Positions 29,101 through 39,907 of a stretch of DNA of 64,000 bases are shown here, piece by piece; positions within the stretch are counted from its first letter, which is position 1; each line of letters opens with the position of its first letter. The notes beneath the pieces were generated by a model. The model did not search any database and was not told where the DNA came from. It was given only the letters and a program-made list of their open reading frames with translations. The stretch spans positions 1 through 64,000 of the forward strand of contig NZ_JABSQR010000018.1 in assembly GCF_013215705.1 (NCBI RefSeq), written 5' to 3'. The position numbers and the translations under genes are program-made. Source of the stretch: Moritella sp. (lineage in GTDB: Bacteria; Pseudomonadota; Gammaproteobacteria; Enterobacterales; Moritellaceae).

Positions 29101-30111
29101 ATGATGAATATGACCCCTCCACAGAGTATCTGTATTTTACGTTTTTCCGCAATTGGTGATGTTTGCCATGCTGTTTCTGTTGTACAAGCAATTCAGCGAC
29201 AATACCCTAAAGCAAAGATCACTTGGGTTATCGGAAAAATTGAAGCCATGTTAGTTGGGGACATCGACAATGTTGAATTCATTATTTTTGATAAAAAAAC
29301 CGGTTTAAAGGGTTATTCAGATCTGCGTAAAAAATTAAATAACCGTCAGTTTGATATACTACTGCATATGCAAGTCGCACTCAGAGCCAGCATCGCGAGT
29401 TTATGCATTAAAGCTACACAGCGCTGGGGTTTTGATCAAACCAGAGCCAAAGAAGGCCAGTGGTTATTTACCAATCATAAAATAAAACCCCAATCACAAC
29501 CGCATGTACTCGATGGCTTTATGGCATTTGCCGAAGCAATTGGTGTCCCAGTCGCACCACCACAATGGAACATCCCGCTTTCAACCCAAGATAATTTATG
29601 GGCGCATTCGCAGTTAAGCCACGAAAAGAAAAATTTTATTATTTGCCCATCAGCAAGTAAAGCAGAACGTAATTGGTCGACCAAAGGTTATGCTGAAATA
29701 GCCAATTATATGCATGAAAATAATTATCAAGTATCTATCTGTGGCGGCCCAACTGACAGCGAAAAACAACTTGCTAAAGATATAATTCAGATTGCGATGG
29801 CACCGATTAACAACCTTGTTGGTCACACATCGTTAAAACAATTACTCGCTATTTTAAAACATGCCGACCTGGTATTAGCACCAGATACCGGCCCAGCACA
29901 CATGAGTACCACCGTCGGTACACCTGTAATTGGATTATATGCGCACAGCAATCCAGGCCGTACAGGCCCTTACAATAACCTTAACGATGTCGCCGAAGTC
30001 TATCACCAACATTTACCCAACAGTGAATGGGGACAACGAGCGAAAGGTCCTAATTTAATGGATGAAATTTCGGTTGCTCAAGTAAAGTCTCGTTTACAAA
30101 GATGGCTTTAA
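29101..30111 (+). CDS. Family 9 glycosyltransferase (heptosyltransferase-like)
   Basis: About 336 residues with the ADP-heptose:LPS heptosyltransferase fold. The N terminus is SICILRFSAIGDVCHAVSVVQAIQ (GDV...), the middle has KAERNWSTKGYAEIANYM, and the donor site is VLAPDTGPAHMSTTVGTPVIGLYAHSNPGRTGPY. It likely adds a heptose or related sugar to the LPS core; WaaC, WaaF and WaaQ cannot be distinguished here. ATGs at 29101, 29104 and 29110 compete; upstream codons overlap kdkA and are not conserved. Confidence 0.88.
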   Translation: MMNMTPPQSICILRFSAIGDVCHAVSVVQAIQRQYPKAKITWVIGKIEAMLVGDIDNVEFIIFDKKTGLKGYSDLRKKLNNRQFDILLHMQVALRASIASLCIKATQRWGFDQTRAKEGQWLFTNHKIKPQSQPHVLDGFMAFAEAIGVPVAPPQWNIPLSTQDNLWAHSQLSHEKKNFIICPSASKAERNWSTKGYAEIANYMHENNYQVSICGGPTDSEKQLAKDIIQIAMAPINNLVGHTSLKQLLAILKHADLVLAPDTGPAHMSTTVGTPVIGLYAHSNPGRTGPYNNLNDVAEVYHQHLPNSEWGQRAKGPNLMDEISVAQVKSRLQRWL

Positions 30112-30199
30112 ATAGTCAATTTATATTAGAATTATATAGAATTCAGCTGTACCTTATAGGTTACTCACAAATAAAAATCAGAATACGAGTTATGCGATC

Positions 30200-31740
<1,541 letters not shown>

Positions 31741-31752
31741 GTAAAGCTTAAG

Positions 31753-32565
31753 CTAGCGCTGGCATTGATTACAATAAATCGTGTTGCGCTGGCCGATCTT
31801 CATCGCTTGTAATTCCTCACCACACTTGGGACACGGTTTTCCTGCTTTGCCGTATACCTGTAATTCCTGTACAAAATAACCCGGTTTACCATCGGTCTGG
31901 GTAAAATCTTTCAACGTGGTGCCGCCTTGCGCAATCGCTTTAGCCAATACCAGTTTCACTTCCTCAACAAGTATCTGGTAACGTTGTAAAGACACATTAC
32001 CCGCCGCCCGTTTCGGATTAATCCCCGCCGAGAATAACGCTTCGTTAGCATAAATATTACCGACGCCCACCACAATATGGTTATCCATCAGGAATGACTT
32101 AACCGGTATCTTGCGTGATCGAGAACGGTCAAACAAACATTGCGCAGTAAAATCATCGGTTAACGGCTCTGGTCCTAAACTGGCTAATAACTTATGTTCA
32201 AGTACATCACCGACTTGCCACAATACCGAACCAAAACGCCTAGGATCGTTCAGGCGAAGACATTTACCTGAATTCAACACTATGTCTACATGATCATGTT
32301 TTTCGACTGCTACGCTTGAATCAAGCACTCTTAGACTACCAGACATGCCCAAGTGAATAATGATGGTGCCTTTTTCCGTCTCTAATAATAAATATTTAGC
32401 CCGGCGACGCACACTTATCACAGTACAGCCCACCGCATCTTGCAACGCCATTGGCACCGGCCAACGTAATTGCCCATTACGCACAATTATCTGCGTGATT
32501 TGGGCGTTTTCGAGATAAGGGGCAATGCCTTGACGGCTTACTTCCACTTCCGGTAATTCAGGCAT
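31753..32565 (-). CDS. mutM: MutM, formamidopyrimidine-DNA glycosylase
   Basis: A 270-residue base-excision repair enzyme removing 8-oxoguanine and formamidopyrimidines. The catalytic N terminus is Met-Pro-Glu-Leu-Pro-Glu (Pro2 and Glu3), Lys in [10 protein letters not shown], the helix-two-turn-helix [16 protein letters not shown], and a C-terminal zinc finger with CPKCG...CNQC. The start at 32565 is fixed by the need for Pro2; a TTG four codons earlier is in frame but would bury it. Confidence 0.97.
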   Translation of the reverse strand: MPELPEVEVSRQGIAPYLENAQITQIIVRNGQLRWPVPMALQDAVGCTVISVRRRAKYLLLETEKGTIIIHLGMSGSLRVLDSSVAVEKHDHVDIVLNSGKCLRLNDPRRFGSVLWQVGDVLEHKLLASLGPEPLTDDFTAQCLFDRSRSRKIPVKSFLMDNHIVVGVGNIYANEALFSAGINPKRAAGNVSLQRYQILVEEVKLVLAKAIAQGGTTLKDFTQTDGKPGYFVQELQVYGKAGKPCPKCGEELQAMKIGQRNTIYCNQCQR

Positions 32566-32649
32566 GGTGACATCCAATAGGTAAAATCTAAATCAACTAA
32601 TGAGATCGATTAAAGAATAGAGAACAATATAAAACGATTAGCGAGGTGA

Positions 32650-33117
32650 CTAGCGAGGTAATAACACTTGTAATTCAGACTCATCGATGTGCAATAACTG
32701 ACGCTGCCAATTTTGTAACAAATAACCGTTATTAATTTGATATAAAATCAGCGTAACAGGCTCGGCTAAGTTCGCCAATTCGAAGGAAATGTTAATACCA
32801 TAAGCGAGATTCGCGATGACAACACCCTCGGCCACAGGTTTAAACGTGGCCGTTTCCCACGCTTTAATAATTTGCTGCAATTGCGGCTGTGATAAGCCCA
32901 GTTCTGGTTTAGTCGCCAACTGACTACCAACACGTTGAATTTGAATATTATCAAACTGCATCGACAATACGATCGCATTCTGGGGTAGCGCAGTTTGATA
33001 ATAACTAACAGCATCACCACCACCGCCTATTTTTTTTCCTGAATATTGAAATATCAGCATCATCGCCAATATTGCAAATATTAATACGTTATTCCAACCT
33101 CGTCGTGATAACTGCAC
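32650..33117 (-). CDS. Membrane-anchored protein of unknown function
   Basis: About 155 residues from GTG 33117, which has AGGA upstream (AAGGA at 33125-33129, 7-nt spacer). In-frame codons further up would run through the rpmG terminator and were rejected. One TM helix (NNVLIFAILAMMLIFQYSG, about 10-28) is followed by an extracytoplasmic domain with ELGLSQPQLQQIIKAWETATF and hydrophobic beta-like segments. No family recognised. It sits between mutM and rpmG, and may be partly cotranscribed with rpmBG by readthrough. Confidence 0.72.
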   Translation of the reverse strand: MQLSRRGWNNVLIFAILAMMLIFQYSGKKIGGGGDAVSYYQTALPQNAIVLSMQFDNIQIQRVGSQLATKPELGLSQPQLQQIIKAWETATFKPVAEGVVIANLAYGINISFELANLAEPVTLILYQINNGYLLQNWQRQLLHIDESELQVLLPR

Positions 33118-33209
33118 GCGCAAATCCTTTCTTGCTGATTTTTCAATAAGTATATGCAAATTACGTGAAAACGCCGGATTGGGCAAGCGAGGAATAAGGA
33201 ATTTTAGGC

Positions 33210-33236
33210 AAAAAAAAACCCAGCAAAAGCTGAGTT
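33210..33236 (-). terminator. Intrinsic terminator of rpmB-rpmG
   Basis: On the minus strand AACTCAGC-TTTT-GCTGGGTT is followed by a run of T, about 25 bp after the rpmG stop. The stem has one mismatch or wobble. This also explains why the downstream gene needs its own GTG start further on. Confidence 0.85.
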
Positions 33237-33263
33237 TTAAATATTTGTACATAAAACCAAGGA

Positions 33264-33419
33264 TTACTTGATTTTACCTTCTTTGTACATAACGTGCTTG
33301 CGAACTACAGGATCAAATTTCTTGATCTCCATTTTCTCAGGCATGTTTTTTTTGTTCTTAGTAGTGGTATAGAAGTGACCAGTACCAGCAGATGAATTCA
33401 AACGAATTTTATCGCGCAT
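33264..33419 (-). CDS. rpmG: RpmG, 50S ribosomal protein L33
   Basis: A 51-residue ribosomal protein: [20 protein letters not shown], then [20 protein letters not shown] and [11 protein letters not shown]. It nearly matches E. coli L33 (55 aa, lacking MAKG at the start). The CxxC zinc pairs of the C+ paralogue are absent, so this is the zinc-independent form. It lies 11 bp after rpmB, the standard operon, with a terminator downstream. Confidence 0.97.
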   Translation of the reverse strand: MRDKIRLNSSAGTGHFYTTTKNKKNMPEKMEIKKFDPVVRKHVMYKEGKIK

Positions 33420-33430
33420 AATAGAGTTCC

Positions 33431-33667
33431 TTAAACCTTCTCACCACGGGCACGCATTTCAGCAAGAACTGAATCGATACCCTTTTTATCAATAATACGC
33501 ATACCTTTACAAGTAAGGCGTAATTTTACAAAGCGGTTTTCGCTCTCAACCCAAAAACGGTGTGTATGTAGGTTTGGCAAAAAACGGCGACGAGTGCGGT
33601 TTTTTGCGTGAGAAACGTTATTACCAACAGCTGGTTTTTTACCAGTGACTTGGCATACTTTAGACAT
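33431..33667 (-). CDS. rpmB: RpmB, 50S ribosomal protein L28
   Basis: A 78-residue protein, the same length as E. coli L28. It has [20 protein letters not shown], then [20 protein letters not shown] and [17 protein letters not shown]. The single Cys5 lacks the zinc-binding partners of the C+ form. GGAGAAGAC precedes the ATG. First gene of rpmBG; the promoter lies in 33668-33818. Confidence 0.97.
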   Translation of the reverse strand: MSKVCQVTGKKPAVGNNVSHAKNRTRRRFLPNLHTHRFWVESENRFVKLRLTCKGMRIIDKKGIDSVLAEMRARGEKV

Positions 33668-33818
33668 GTCGTCTTCTCCAAATATTTTCTTGCTCGAGCA
33701 AATATACAGCGTCTTGTTGGCCGTCGCCCAAGACGCGTGCTAAAGGCCGCATTTTATACAGTAAATAAAAACATAGAGCAAGCTTTTTATATTTCAATGA
33801 TGAGTGAAAATCGCAATT

Positions 33819-34493
33819 TCACACCCACCCTCTCTCTGCAAAGCTTGCTATGTCACTGTCGCCTATAACAAAATGATCGAGTACTTTAACATCAATTAAT
33901 TGTAAGGCTGAGATAAGTTTATCTGTGATCATACGATCGGCATGGCTGGGTTCAGCAATGCCAGAGGGATGATTATGGGCAAAAATGACTGCCGCCGCGT
34001 TTCTTTCCAACGCTTTTTTAACCACCACTCTCGGATAAACACTAGCACTGTCTATTGTGCCATAAAACAACTCCTCAAAGCGAATAACTCGGTGCTTATT
34101 GTCTAAAAATAATACCGCGAATACTTCATGAGGCTGATCGCGCAATTTAGCACGGATGTAATCGCGACTTTCTTGTGGGCTGGTTAACACGTTACTCCGT
34201 TCCAATTTTTCGGCTAAAAATCGGCGTGACATTTCCACCACGGCTTGTAATTGCACATATTTCGCCACCCCCAGTCCCTTAGTTTGGCAGAATTCATGCT
34301 CACTCGCCGCCAGTAACGCCCGCAAGGTGCCAAAATCAGCGAGAATATTACTCGCCAGTGCAACGACATTGGTGCCTTTGATGCCGGTGCGTAAGAATAT
34401 CGCCAACAATTCGGCATCCGATAATGAACTTGCGCCTAATTTAACCAATTTTTCGCGTGGCATTTCATCCCTAGGTAACGCTTTTAATTTCAT
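33819..34493 (-). CDS. radC: RadC/YicR-family JAMM protein
   Basis: A 224-residue protein of the RadC family. An N-terminal helix-hairpin-helix region (about 1-90, [20 protein letters not shown]) is followed by an MPN/JAMM domain with the catalytic Glu in RFEELFYGT and the zinc motif [14 protein letters not shown]. Once linked to DNA repair, its true role is unclear. GGGGA six bases before ATG 34493 fixes the start. Divergent from coaBC, as in many gammaproteobacteria. Confidence 0.94.
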   Translation of the reverse strand: MKLKALPRDEMPREKLVKLGASSLSDAELLAIFLRTGIKGTNVVALASNILADFGTLRALLAASEHEFCQTKGLGVAKYVQLQAVVEMSRRFLAEKLERSNVLTSPQESRDYIRAKLRDQPHEVFAVLFLDNKHRVIRFEELFYGTIDSASVYPRVVVKKALERNAAAVIFAHNHPSGIAEPSHADRMITDKLISALQLIDVKVLDHFVIGDSDIASFAERGWV

Positions 34494-34706
34494 CTGTTCC
34501 CCACCATTTAACATAACATCCCGTTAGCTTAGTAATTAGCTGAAAAAAAGGGGCGGCTAATGATAAAACAGTGAAATAGTTCAAATTTATGAATTTAATA
34601 ATGCTGCATATAAAATTAACAACAAACCTTAGCATCTGCGAATTTAATTATGGTATTGTTATTGCGTTATTAGAATATCCTTTCAGATTTTAACGTGGAA
34701 TACACA

Positions 34707-35924
34707 ATGACTGCTATTGCCAATAAACGCATTTTGCTCGGAATTACAGGTGGCATAGCCGCTTATAAATGTGCGGAATTAACCCGTCGATTAACGGAAC
34801 GCGGCGCAGAAGTCCGTGTTGTAATGACCCAATCGGCGCAAGAGTTTATTACCCCGCTTACCCTGCAAGCAGTCTCTGGATTCCCCGTTTCACATAGTTT
34901 ACTCGACCCTGCAGCCGAAGCCGGCATGGGCCACATTGAATTAGCTAAATGGGCAGACTTAGTATTGATCGCGCCCGCCACTGCTAATTTTATAGCCAAG
35001 TTAACCGCCGGTATTGCCGATGATTTACTCTCGACATTATGCTTAGCGACGCCAGCACCGATTGCCATTGCACCCGCGATGAATCAAGTGATGTATCAAG
35101 CGCCAGCAACCCAAGCGAACTTAGCCACACTCAAACAACGCCAAATAACACTTTGGGGCCCAGCCGCAGGCGCGCAAGCTTGTGGCGATGTAGGTCCCGG
35201 TAGAATGGTGAATCCAGATGAACTCGTGACCGCGGTTGTTGATTACTTTATCCAACAAGCACAACCGCAATTATTAGCGGGTAAAAATGTCATGATCACC
35301 GCCGGACCAACCCGCGAGGCAATTGATCCGGTGCGCTACATCAGTAATCACAGTTCCGGTAAGATGGGTTATGCCCTTGCCCAAGCCGCGCGTTCACTCG
35401 GCGCCAATGTGACCGTCGTAAGCGGTCCAGTGGCACTAGCCGCACCAGCCGAATGCAATATAGTAAAAGTGATCAGTGCACTGGATATGCACGATGCCGT
35501 TATGTCTGACATTCATCAACAAGACATTTTCATTGCTTGTGCAGCGGTAGCCGATTATCGCCCAGAAACAATTGCCGAACAAAAAATCAAAAAGACCAAT
35601 AACGACGAAATGATCGTGCGCATGATCAAAAATCCCGATATCGTTGCCAATGTCGCAGCGCTCGAAAATTATCCTTTTACTGTCGGTTTTGCTGCAGAAA
35701 CACAAGATGTTGAACATTATGCACGCGACAAAATGCAACGTAAAAATCTTGCTATGATCGCCGCAAATGACGTGTCACAATCCGGCCAAGGATTTAATGC
35801 CGAAGACAACGCATTAACCGTATTCTGGCCACAAGGCATGACGCAAATTGCATTAGCGAGCAAACAAGATGTGGCAGCACAATTATTGCAGTTAATTGCC
35901 ACGCAGTTCAATGCGAATACCTAG
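34707..35924 (+). CDS. coaBC: CoaBC, phosphopantothenoylcysteine synthetase/decarboxylase
   Basis: A 405-residue bifunctional flavoenzyme of CoA synthesis. The N-terminal CoaC part (about 1-190) has [20 protein letters not shown], the catalytic His in [10 protein letters not shown], and PAMNQVMY; the C-terminal CoaB part starts near [34 protein letters not shown] and has [18 protein letters not shown]. The start is set at MTAIANKR (34707). Followed by dut and slmA, a conserved order. Confidence 0.96.
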   Translation: MTAIANKRILLGITGGIAAYKCAELTRRLTERGAEVRVVMTQSAQEFITPLTLQAVSGFPVSHSLLDPAAEAGMGHIELAKWADLVLIAPATANFIAKLTAGIADDLLSTLCLATPAPIAIAPAMNQVMYQAPATQANLATLKQRQITLWGPAAGAQACGDVGPGRMVNPDELVTAVVDYFIQQAQPQLLAGKNVMITAGPTREAIDPVRYISNHSSGKMGYALAQAARSLGANVTVVSGPVALAAPAECNIVKVISALDMHDAVMSDIHQQDIFIACAAVADYRPETIAEQKIKKTNNDEMIVRMIKNPDIVANVAALENYPFTVGFAAETQDVEHYARDKMQRKNLAMIAANDVSQSGQGFNAEDNALTVFWPQGMTQIALASKQDVAAQLLQLIATQFNANT

Positions 35925-36017
35925 CCATAATTAAAATTATACTCAAAAGTTTACCGTGTGTTGCGCTAACGCAAGGCACAGTCGAGCCATCAATTGATAT
36001 ATTCAGTGAAGCAAACA

Positions 36018-36473
36018 ATGAAAAAAATAGAAGTTAAAATATTAAATCCACGCGTGGGTACCGAATTTCCATTACCAAGTTATGCAACACCGGGTTCGGC
36101 AGGTTTAGATCTGCGTGCGTGCCTGGCACAACCATTAACGGTTAACCCCGGCGAAACGCATTTGATCCCAACGGGCATTGCCATTCATATTGCCGACCCA
36201 AGCATGGCAGCAACCATTTTACCGCGTTCAGGCTTAGGCCATAAACACGGTATTGTATTGGGTAACTTAGTGGGTTTAATTGATTCTGATTATCAAGGTG
36301 AGTTAATGATCTCATGTTGGAATCGCGGTCAAGATAGCTTCAGTATTCAACCGGGCGATCGTATTGCTCAGATGATGATAGTGCCAGTGATCCAAGCACA
36401 ACTCACCATAGTTGAAGAGTTTGATAGTAGTGAACGCGGCGAAGGTGGCTTTGGCCATTCGGGTAAGCAATAA
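36018..36473 (+). CDS. dut: Dut, deoxyuridine 5'-triphosphate nucleotidohydrolase
   Basis: A 151-residue trimeric dUTPase that hydrolyses dUTP to dUMP and pyrophosphate. The five motifs are visible: [10 protein letters not shown] (I, about 27-36), [11 protein letters not shown] (II), [17 protein letters not shown] (III), GDRIAQMM (IV), and the flexible [10 protein letters not shown] (V) at the C terminus. The start is MKKIEV at 36018; 8 upstream codons are not conserved. Confidence 0.97.
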   Translation: MKKIEVKILNPRVGTEFPLPSYATPGSAGLDLRACLAQPLTVNPGETHLIPTGIAIHIADPSMAATILPRSGLGHKHGIVLGNLVGLIDSDYQGELMISCWNRGQDSFSIQPGDRIAQMMIVPVIQAQLTIVEEFDSSERGEGGFGHSGKQ

Positions 36474-36501
36474 CGGTTAACACCATTCTAGGATGAAAAA
36501 G

Positions 36502-37095
36502 ATGTCAACAAGCACTAAAAAGAATCGTCGAGAACAGATTTTACAAGCGTTAGCACATATGCTGGAGACCCATCCAGGTCAGCGTATCACGACCGCTAAA
36601 CTTGCCAAAGAAGTCGGCGTGTCAGAGGCAGCCCTCTATCGTCACTTCCCAAGCAAAGCGCGTATGTTTGAAGGTTTAATTACCTTTATCGAAGATTCAA
36701 TATTAGCCGGTATTAATCAAATATTAAATGAAGAGAAAGATACCATTACGCGTTGTCATCACATCCTGCATCTGCTGTTGGTCTTTACCGAGCGTAACCC
36801 CGGCATCACCCGCATTATGACTGGCGATGCACTGCAAGGTGAGCACGAGCGTCTTAGCCAGCAGATCAGCACACTGTACGCAAAGATTGAAACCCATTTA
36901 AAACAAGTGCTACGTGAAAAGAAAATGCGTGACGGCACTGGCTTTAATTTAGATGAAAGTATGTTGGCAAATTTATTACTGGCGTATGCAGAAGGGCGTA
37001 TTAATCAATATGTACGTACCCGCTTTGCGTTAAAACCAACCACCGATTTTGATCAGCAGTGGGACTTCTTACACAAGCAGCTATTACAAAGTTAA
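36502..37095 (+). CDS. slmA: SlmA, nucleoid occlusion factor
   Basis: A 197-residue TetR-fold protein (E. coli 198) that binds chromosomal SBS sites and blocks FtsZ ring assembly over the nucleoid. The helix-turn-helix is [33 protein letters not shown] (about 27-60), and [24 protein letters not shown] covers the FtsZ-binding side. AGGATG favours ATG 36502 over ATG 36493. It follows dut by 28 bp and ends in a strong terminator. Confidence 0.96.
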   Translation: MSTSTKKNRREQILQALAHMLETHPGQRITTAKLAKEVGVSEAALYRHFPSKARMFEGLITFIEDSILAGINQILNEEKDTITRCHHILHLLLVFTERNPGITRIMTGDALQGEHERLSQQISTLYAKIETHLKQVLREKKMRDGTGFNLDESMLANLLLAYAEGRINQYVRTRFALKPTTDFDQQWDFLHKQLLQS

Positions 37096-37158
37096 TAGTT
37101 ACAACGTTAATCACGACAACATTAATGTGTAATTCCAATTGCGAAGTGTAAAAACAAC

Positions 37159-37187
37159 AAAGGCTACCGAGGTAGCCTTTTATTTTT
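37159..37187. terminator. Terminator after slmA
   Basis: AAAGGCTACC-GA-GGTAGCCTTT (37159-37180), a 10-bp stem with a 2-nt loop (a slightly opened tetraloop in practice), followed by TATTTTTTAT. Strong on the plus strand, usable from the pyrE side as well. Confidence 0.92.
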
Positions 37188-37257
37188 TATACAGCTGTAT
37201 ATTCATAACAGCTCATGTCTAACCAACAACGTCTAACCGTGCGGTTAAAGATGCTGA

Positions 37258-37899
37258 TTAGATACCGTAGTTTTCACGGTATGTTTTTACAGTTTCAAGA
37301 TGCTGTTGCATTTCCGGCTTATCCGCTAAGAAAGAAACAAGATCAGCTAACGTCACAATTGATAATACTTTACAACCATAATCACGTTCGATTTCTTGGA
37401 TTGCAGATAACTCGCCGTTGCCTTTTTCTTGGCGGTCTAGCGCAATTAACACACCCGAAAGTTCCGCGTTATGTGCTTGGATGATGTCCATTGATTCACG
37501 GATTGCGGTACCTGCAGTGATCACGTCATCAACCAGCATAATACGACCTTCAAGCGCAGCGCCGACTAATGTACCTCCTTCACCGTGGTCTTTTTTCTCT
37601 TTACGGTTAAAGCAATAAGGTGCATCAATATCATGATGATCGTTCAGCGCCACCACAGTTGTCGTCGCAATTGGGATACCTTTGTAGGCAGGACCAAATA
37701 CCACATCGTATTCGATACCAGAATCAACTAAAGCAGCGGCATAGAAACGACCAAGACGGGACAAGTCACGACCCGTGTTAAACAAACCGGCATTGAAGAA
37801 ATAAGGGCTAGTACGACCAGACTTTAGAGTGAATTCACCAAACTTAAGCACTTCTTTTTCTAAAGCAAACTCAATAAATTCGCGTTGATAATCTTTCAT
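37258..37899 (-). CDS. pyrE: PyrE, orotate phosphoribosyltransferase
   Basis: A 213-residue enzyme, the same length as E. coli PyrE, converting orotate and PRPP to OMP in pyrimidine synthesis. It has the Lys-rich [11 protein letters not shown] catalytic loop (about 99-109) and the PRPP-binding [17 protein letters not shown]-type motif ([13 protein letters not shown]). It is downstream of rph in the same direction, with an attenuator in the gap. Confidence 0.97.
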   Translation of the reverse strand: MKDYQREFIEFALEKEVLKFGEFTLKSGRTSPYFFNAGLFNTGRDLSRLGRFYAAALVDSGIEYDVVFGPAYKGIPIATTTVVALNDHHDIDAPYCFNRKEKKDHGEGGTLVGAALEGRIMLVDDVITAGTAIRESMDIIQAHNAELSGVLIALDRQEKGNGELSAIQEIERDYGCKVLSIVTLADLVSFLADKPEMQQHLETVKTYRENYGI

Positions 37900-37943
37900 C
37901 GTTTTCCCCTATTATGATTAGTTAGCTAAACGCTATTTCACCT

Positions 37944-37977
37944 AAAAAGCCTAATAATATGGGGCATATTATTAGGC
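37944..37977 (-). promoter_or_regulatory. pyrE attenuator (intrinsic terminator in the leader)
   Basis: On the minus strand GCCTAATAATATG-CCC-CATATTATTAGGC is a perfect 13-bp hairpin (37949-37977) followed by TTTTTAGG. It lies 45 bp before pyrE and 56 bp after the rph stop. An upstream hairpin, AGCGGC/GCCGCT (37997-38019), could act as a pause site. The layout mirrors the UTP-sensing rph-pyrE attenuation of E. coli, where ribosomes finishing rph decide readthrough. Confidence 0.82.
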
Positions 37978-38032
37978 AATTAATATTGTTAGCGTGAGCG
38001 GCTAACGATAAGCGCCGCTATTCTAACAAGCT

Positions 38033-38764
38033 TTACGCTTTAATCAAACTATCACCGAGTGCTTTCTTTTGTTCGATAATGATCATCTCGATACCCTCTT
38101 TCGCTAACGCCAGCATGTCTAACATTTCTTCGTGGCTAAACGGCACGCCTTCTGCAGTACCTTGAATTTCGATAAATTTACCGGTTTCAGTCATCACTAC
38201 GTTCATGTCTGTTTCAGCGTCAGAATCTTCTGCGTAATCTAAATCGCAAACAGCTTCACCTTTATAGATACCCACAGACACAGCTGCGATCATAAATTTG
38301 ATTGGGCTGACAGTTAATTTACCTTTACGGATCAGAAATTCAATCGCGTCCGCCAATGCCACACAAGCGCCTGTAATAGCAGCCGTACGCGTGCCACCGT
38401 CAGCTTGAATAACATCACAATCGATGATAATTGTGTGCTCACCTAATGACTCAAGATCGATACAAGCACGTAATGAACGCGCGATCAGACGTTGAATTTC
38501 CATCGTACGTCCCGTTTGTTGACCACGTGCGGCTTCACGATGCATACGTTTGTGCGTAGAGCGCGGTAACATGCCGTATTCAGCTGTCACCCAACCTTGG
38601 CCTTTGCCTTTTAAGAAACGTGGTACACCCTTTTCAACAGTCGCAGTACACAATACTTTCGTACCACCGAACTCAACTAAGACAGAACCTTCTGCATTCG
38701 CGGTGAAGTTACGGGTAATTGTTACAGGTCGAACTTGACCTAATGTTCTTTGACTTGGACGCAT
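38033..38764 (-). CDS. rph: Rph, ribonuclease PH
   Basis: A 243-residue phosphorolytic 3'-5' exoribonuclease that trims tRNA 3' ends. It has [55 protein letters not shown] (phosphate and RNA-binding Arg residues), [20 protein letters not shown] with the catalytic Asp residues, and the C-terminal [20 protein letters not shown]. Unlike the frameshifted rph of E. coli K-12, it is full length. Confidence 0.97.
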   Translation of the reverse strand: MRPSQRTLGQVRPVTITRNFTANAEGSVLVEFGGTKVLCTATVEKGVPRFLKGKGQGWVTAEYGMLPRSTHKRMHREAARGQQTGRTMEIQRLIARSLRACIDLESLGEHTIIIDCDVIQADGGTRTAAITGACVALADAIEFLIRKGKLTVSPIKFMIAAVSVGIYKGEAVCDLDYAEDSDAETDMNVVMTETGKFIEIQGTAEGVPFSHEEMLDMLALAKEGIEMIIIEQKKALGDSLIKA

Positions 38765-38885
38765 TATTTTGACTCTTCAAGGATGATTAACCAATATTAT
38801 ATGAGCTAAGCTAAACTATCGCTATAGCAAGTTGTAATAACCTACAGGTATAATTAGCTTAATTTACTTAATTAACGGATTTAAC

Positions 38886-39749
38886 ATGATTCATAGTATG
38901 ACGGCATATGCCCGTAAAGAGTTTAAAGGCGATTGGGGTACAGCTGTATGGGAGATCCGTTCGGTTAACCAACGTTACCTGGAAACGTACATCCGATTAC
39001 CAGAACAATTTCGTGGTTTAGAAGCGGTACTACGTGAGCGTTTCCGTAAACAATTACAACGCGGAAAAGTAGAATGTAGCATGCGTTTTGAAGCCAGCTC
39101 AACAAACAGCGGTGCATTACAACTCAATGAAGCGTTAGCCGAAAAATTAATTGAAAGTGCCAACTGGGTATCGAAAAAAGCCGGTAAAGCCAAACTGAAC
39201 CCGGTTGATATTCTACGCTGGCCTGGCGTAATGGAAGCCGAAGAAAAAGACATGGGCGAGTTATCAACTGACCTATTAAGCTTTTTCAACGAAACCCTGA
39301 CTGAATTTTTAGAGTCTCGTGCATCTGAAGGTGAAAAACTGCAAGCCATGCTAGAACAACGTTTAGCCGGCATCACAGAACAAGCGGCGTTTGTGCACAG
39401 TAAAATGCCAGAAATCATCGAATGGCAACGTGAACGCATTCAAAAGAAATTCGCCGATGCGAAGATCGAACTAGATGAAACCCGCGTTGAACAAGAACTT
39501 ATTTTAATGGCGCAGAAGTTAGATGTAGCCGAAGAAATCGATCGCTTAAATGCCCACGTAACAGAAACGCACAGTATCTTGAAGAAAGGTGGCGCTTGTG
39601 GCCGTCGTCTTGATTTCATGATGCAAGAATTCAATCGTGAATCAAATACCTTAGGTTCAAAATCGATTAGTACAGATATTACTAAGTCCGCGGTAGAGCT
39701 TAAAGTTTTAATTGAGCAAATGAGAGAGCAGTTACAGAATATAGAATGA
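38886..39749 (+). CDS. yicC: YicC-family ribonuclease
   Basis: A 287-residue YicC protein. Family signatures are IHSMTAYARKEF at the N terminus, WEIRSVNQRYLETYIRLPEQFR, GKVECSMRFE, and the C-terminal HILKKGGACGRRLDFMMQEFNRESNTLGSKS-type block. Members have been reported to act as endoribonucleases connected with small-RNA turnover and stationary phase. It is divergent from rph, its usual neighbour, and ends in an intrinsic terminator. Confidence 0.95.
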   Translation: MIHSMTAYARKEFKGDWGTAVWEIRSVNQRYLETYIRLPEQFRGLEAVLRERFRKQLQRGKVECSMRFEASSTNSGALQLNEALAEKLIESANWVSKKAGKAKLNPVDILRWPGVMEAEEKDMGELSTDLLSFFNETLTEFLESRASEGEKLQAMLEQRLAGITEQAAFVHSKMPEIIEWQRERIQKKFADAKIELDETRVEQELILMAQKLDVAEEIDRLNAHVTETHSILKKGGACGRRLDFMMQEFNRESNTLGSKSISTDITKSAVELKVLIEQMREQLQNIE

Positions 39750-39789
39750 TGTTTTGATACGTTTCCAATAGAACGCAGCCACCTGATAA

Positions 39790-39814
39790 GCCTCGTGATT
39801 ACGAGGCTTTTTTG
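39790..39814 (+). terminator. Terminator after yicC
   Basis: GCCTCGT-GATT-ACGAGGC (39790-39807) followed by TTTTTTTG. A compact 7-bp stem with a 4-nt loop. Confidence 0.92.
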
Positions 39815-39907
39815 TTGCTACACCCTAATATGTACAACATACTCAACGGAAACCTTTAAGCTAAAACCAATCTAGGTACAACAATCCTAGTTGCTCTTTG
39901 GTTATCA

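Noticed and set aside
33118-33252. Longer form of the membrane protein upstream of mutM
   Set aside because: Its first codons are the rpmG terminator and poly-T tract. GTG 33117 has a proper AAGGA site.
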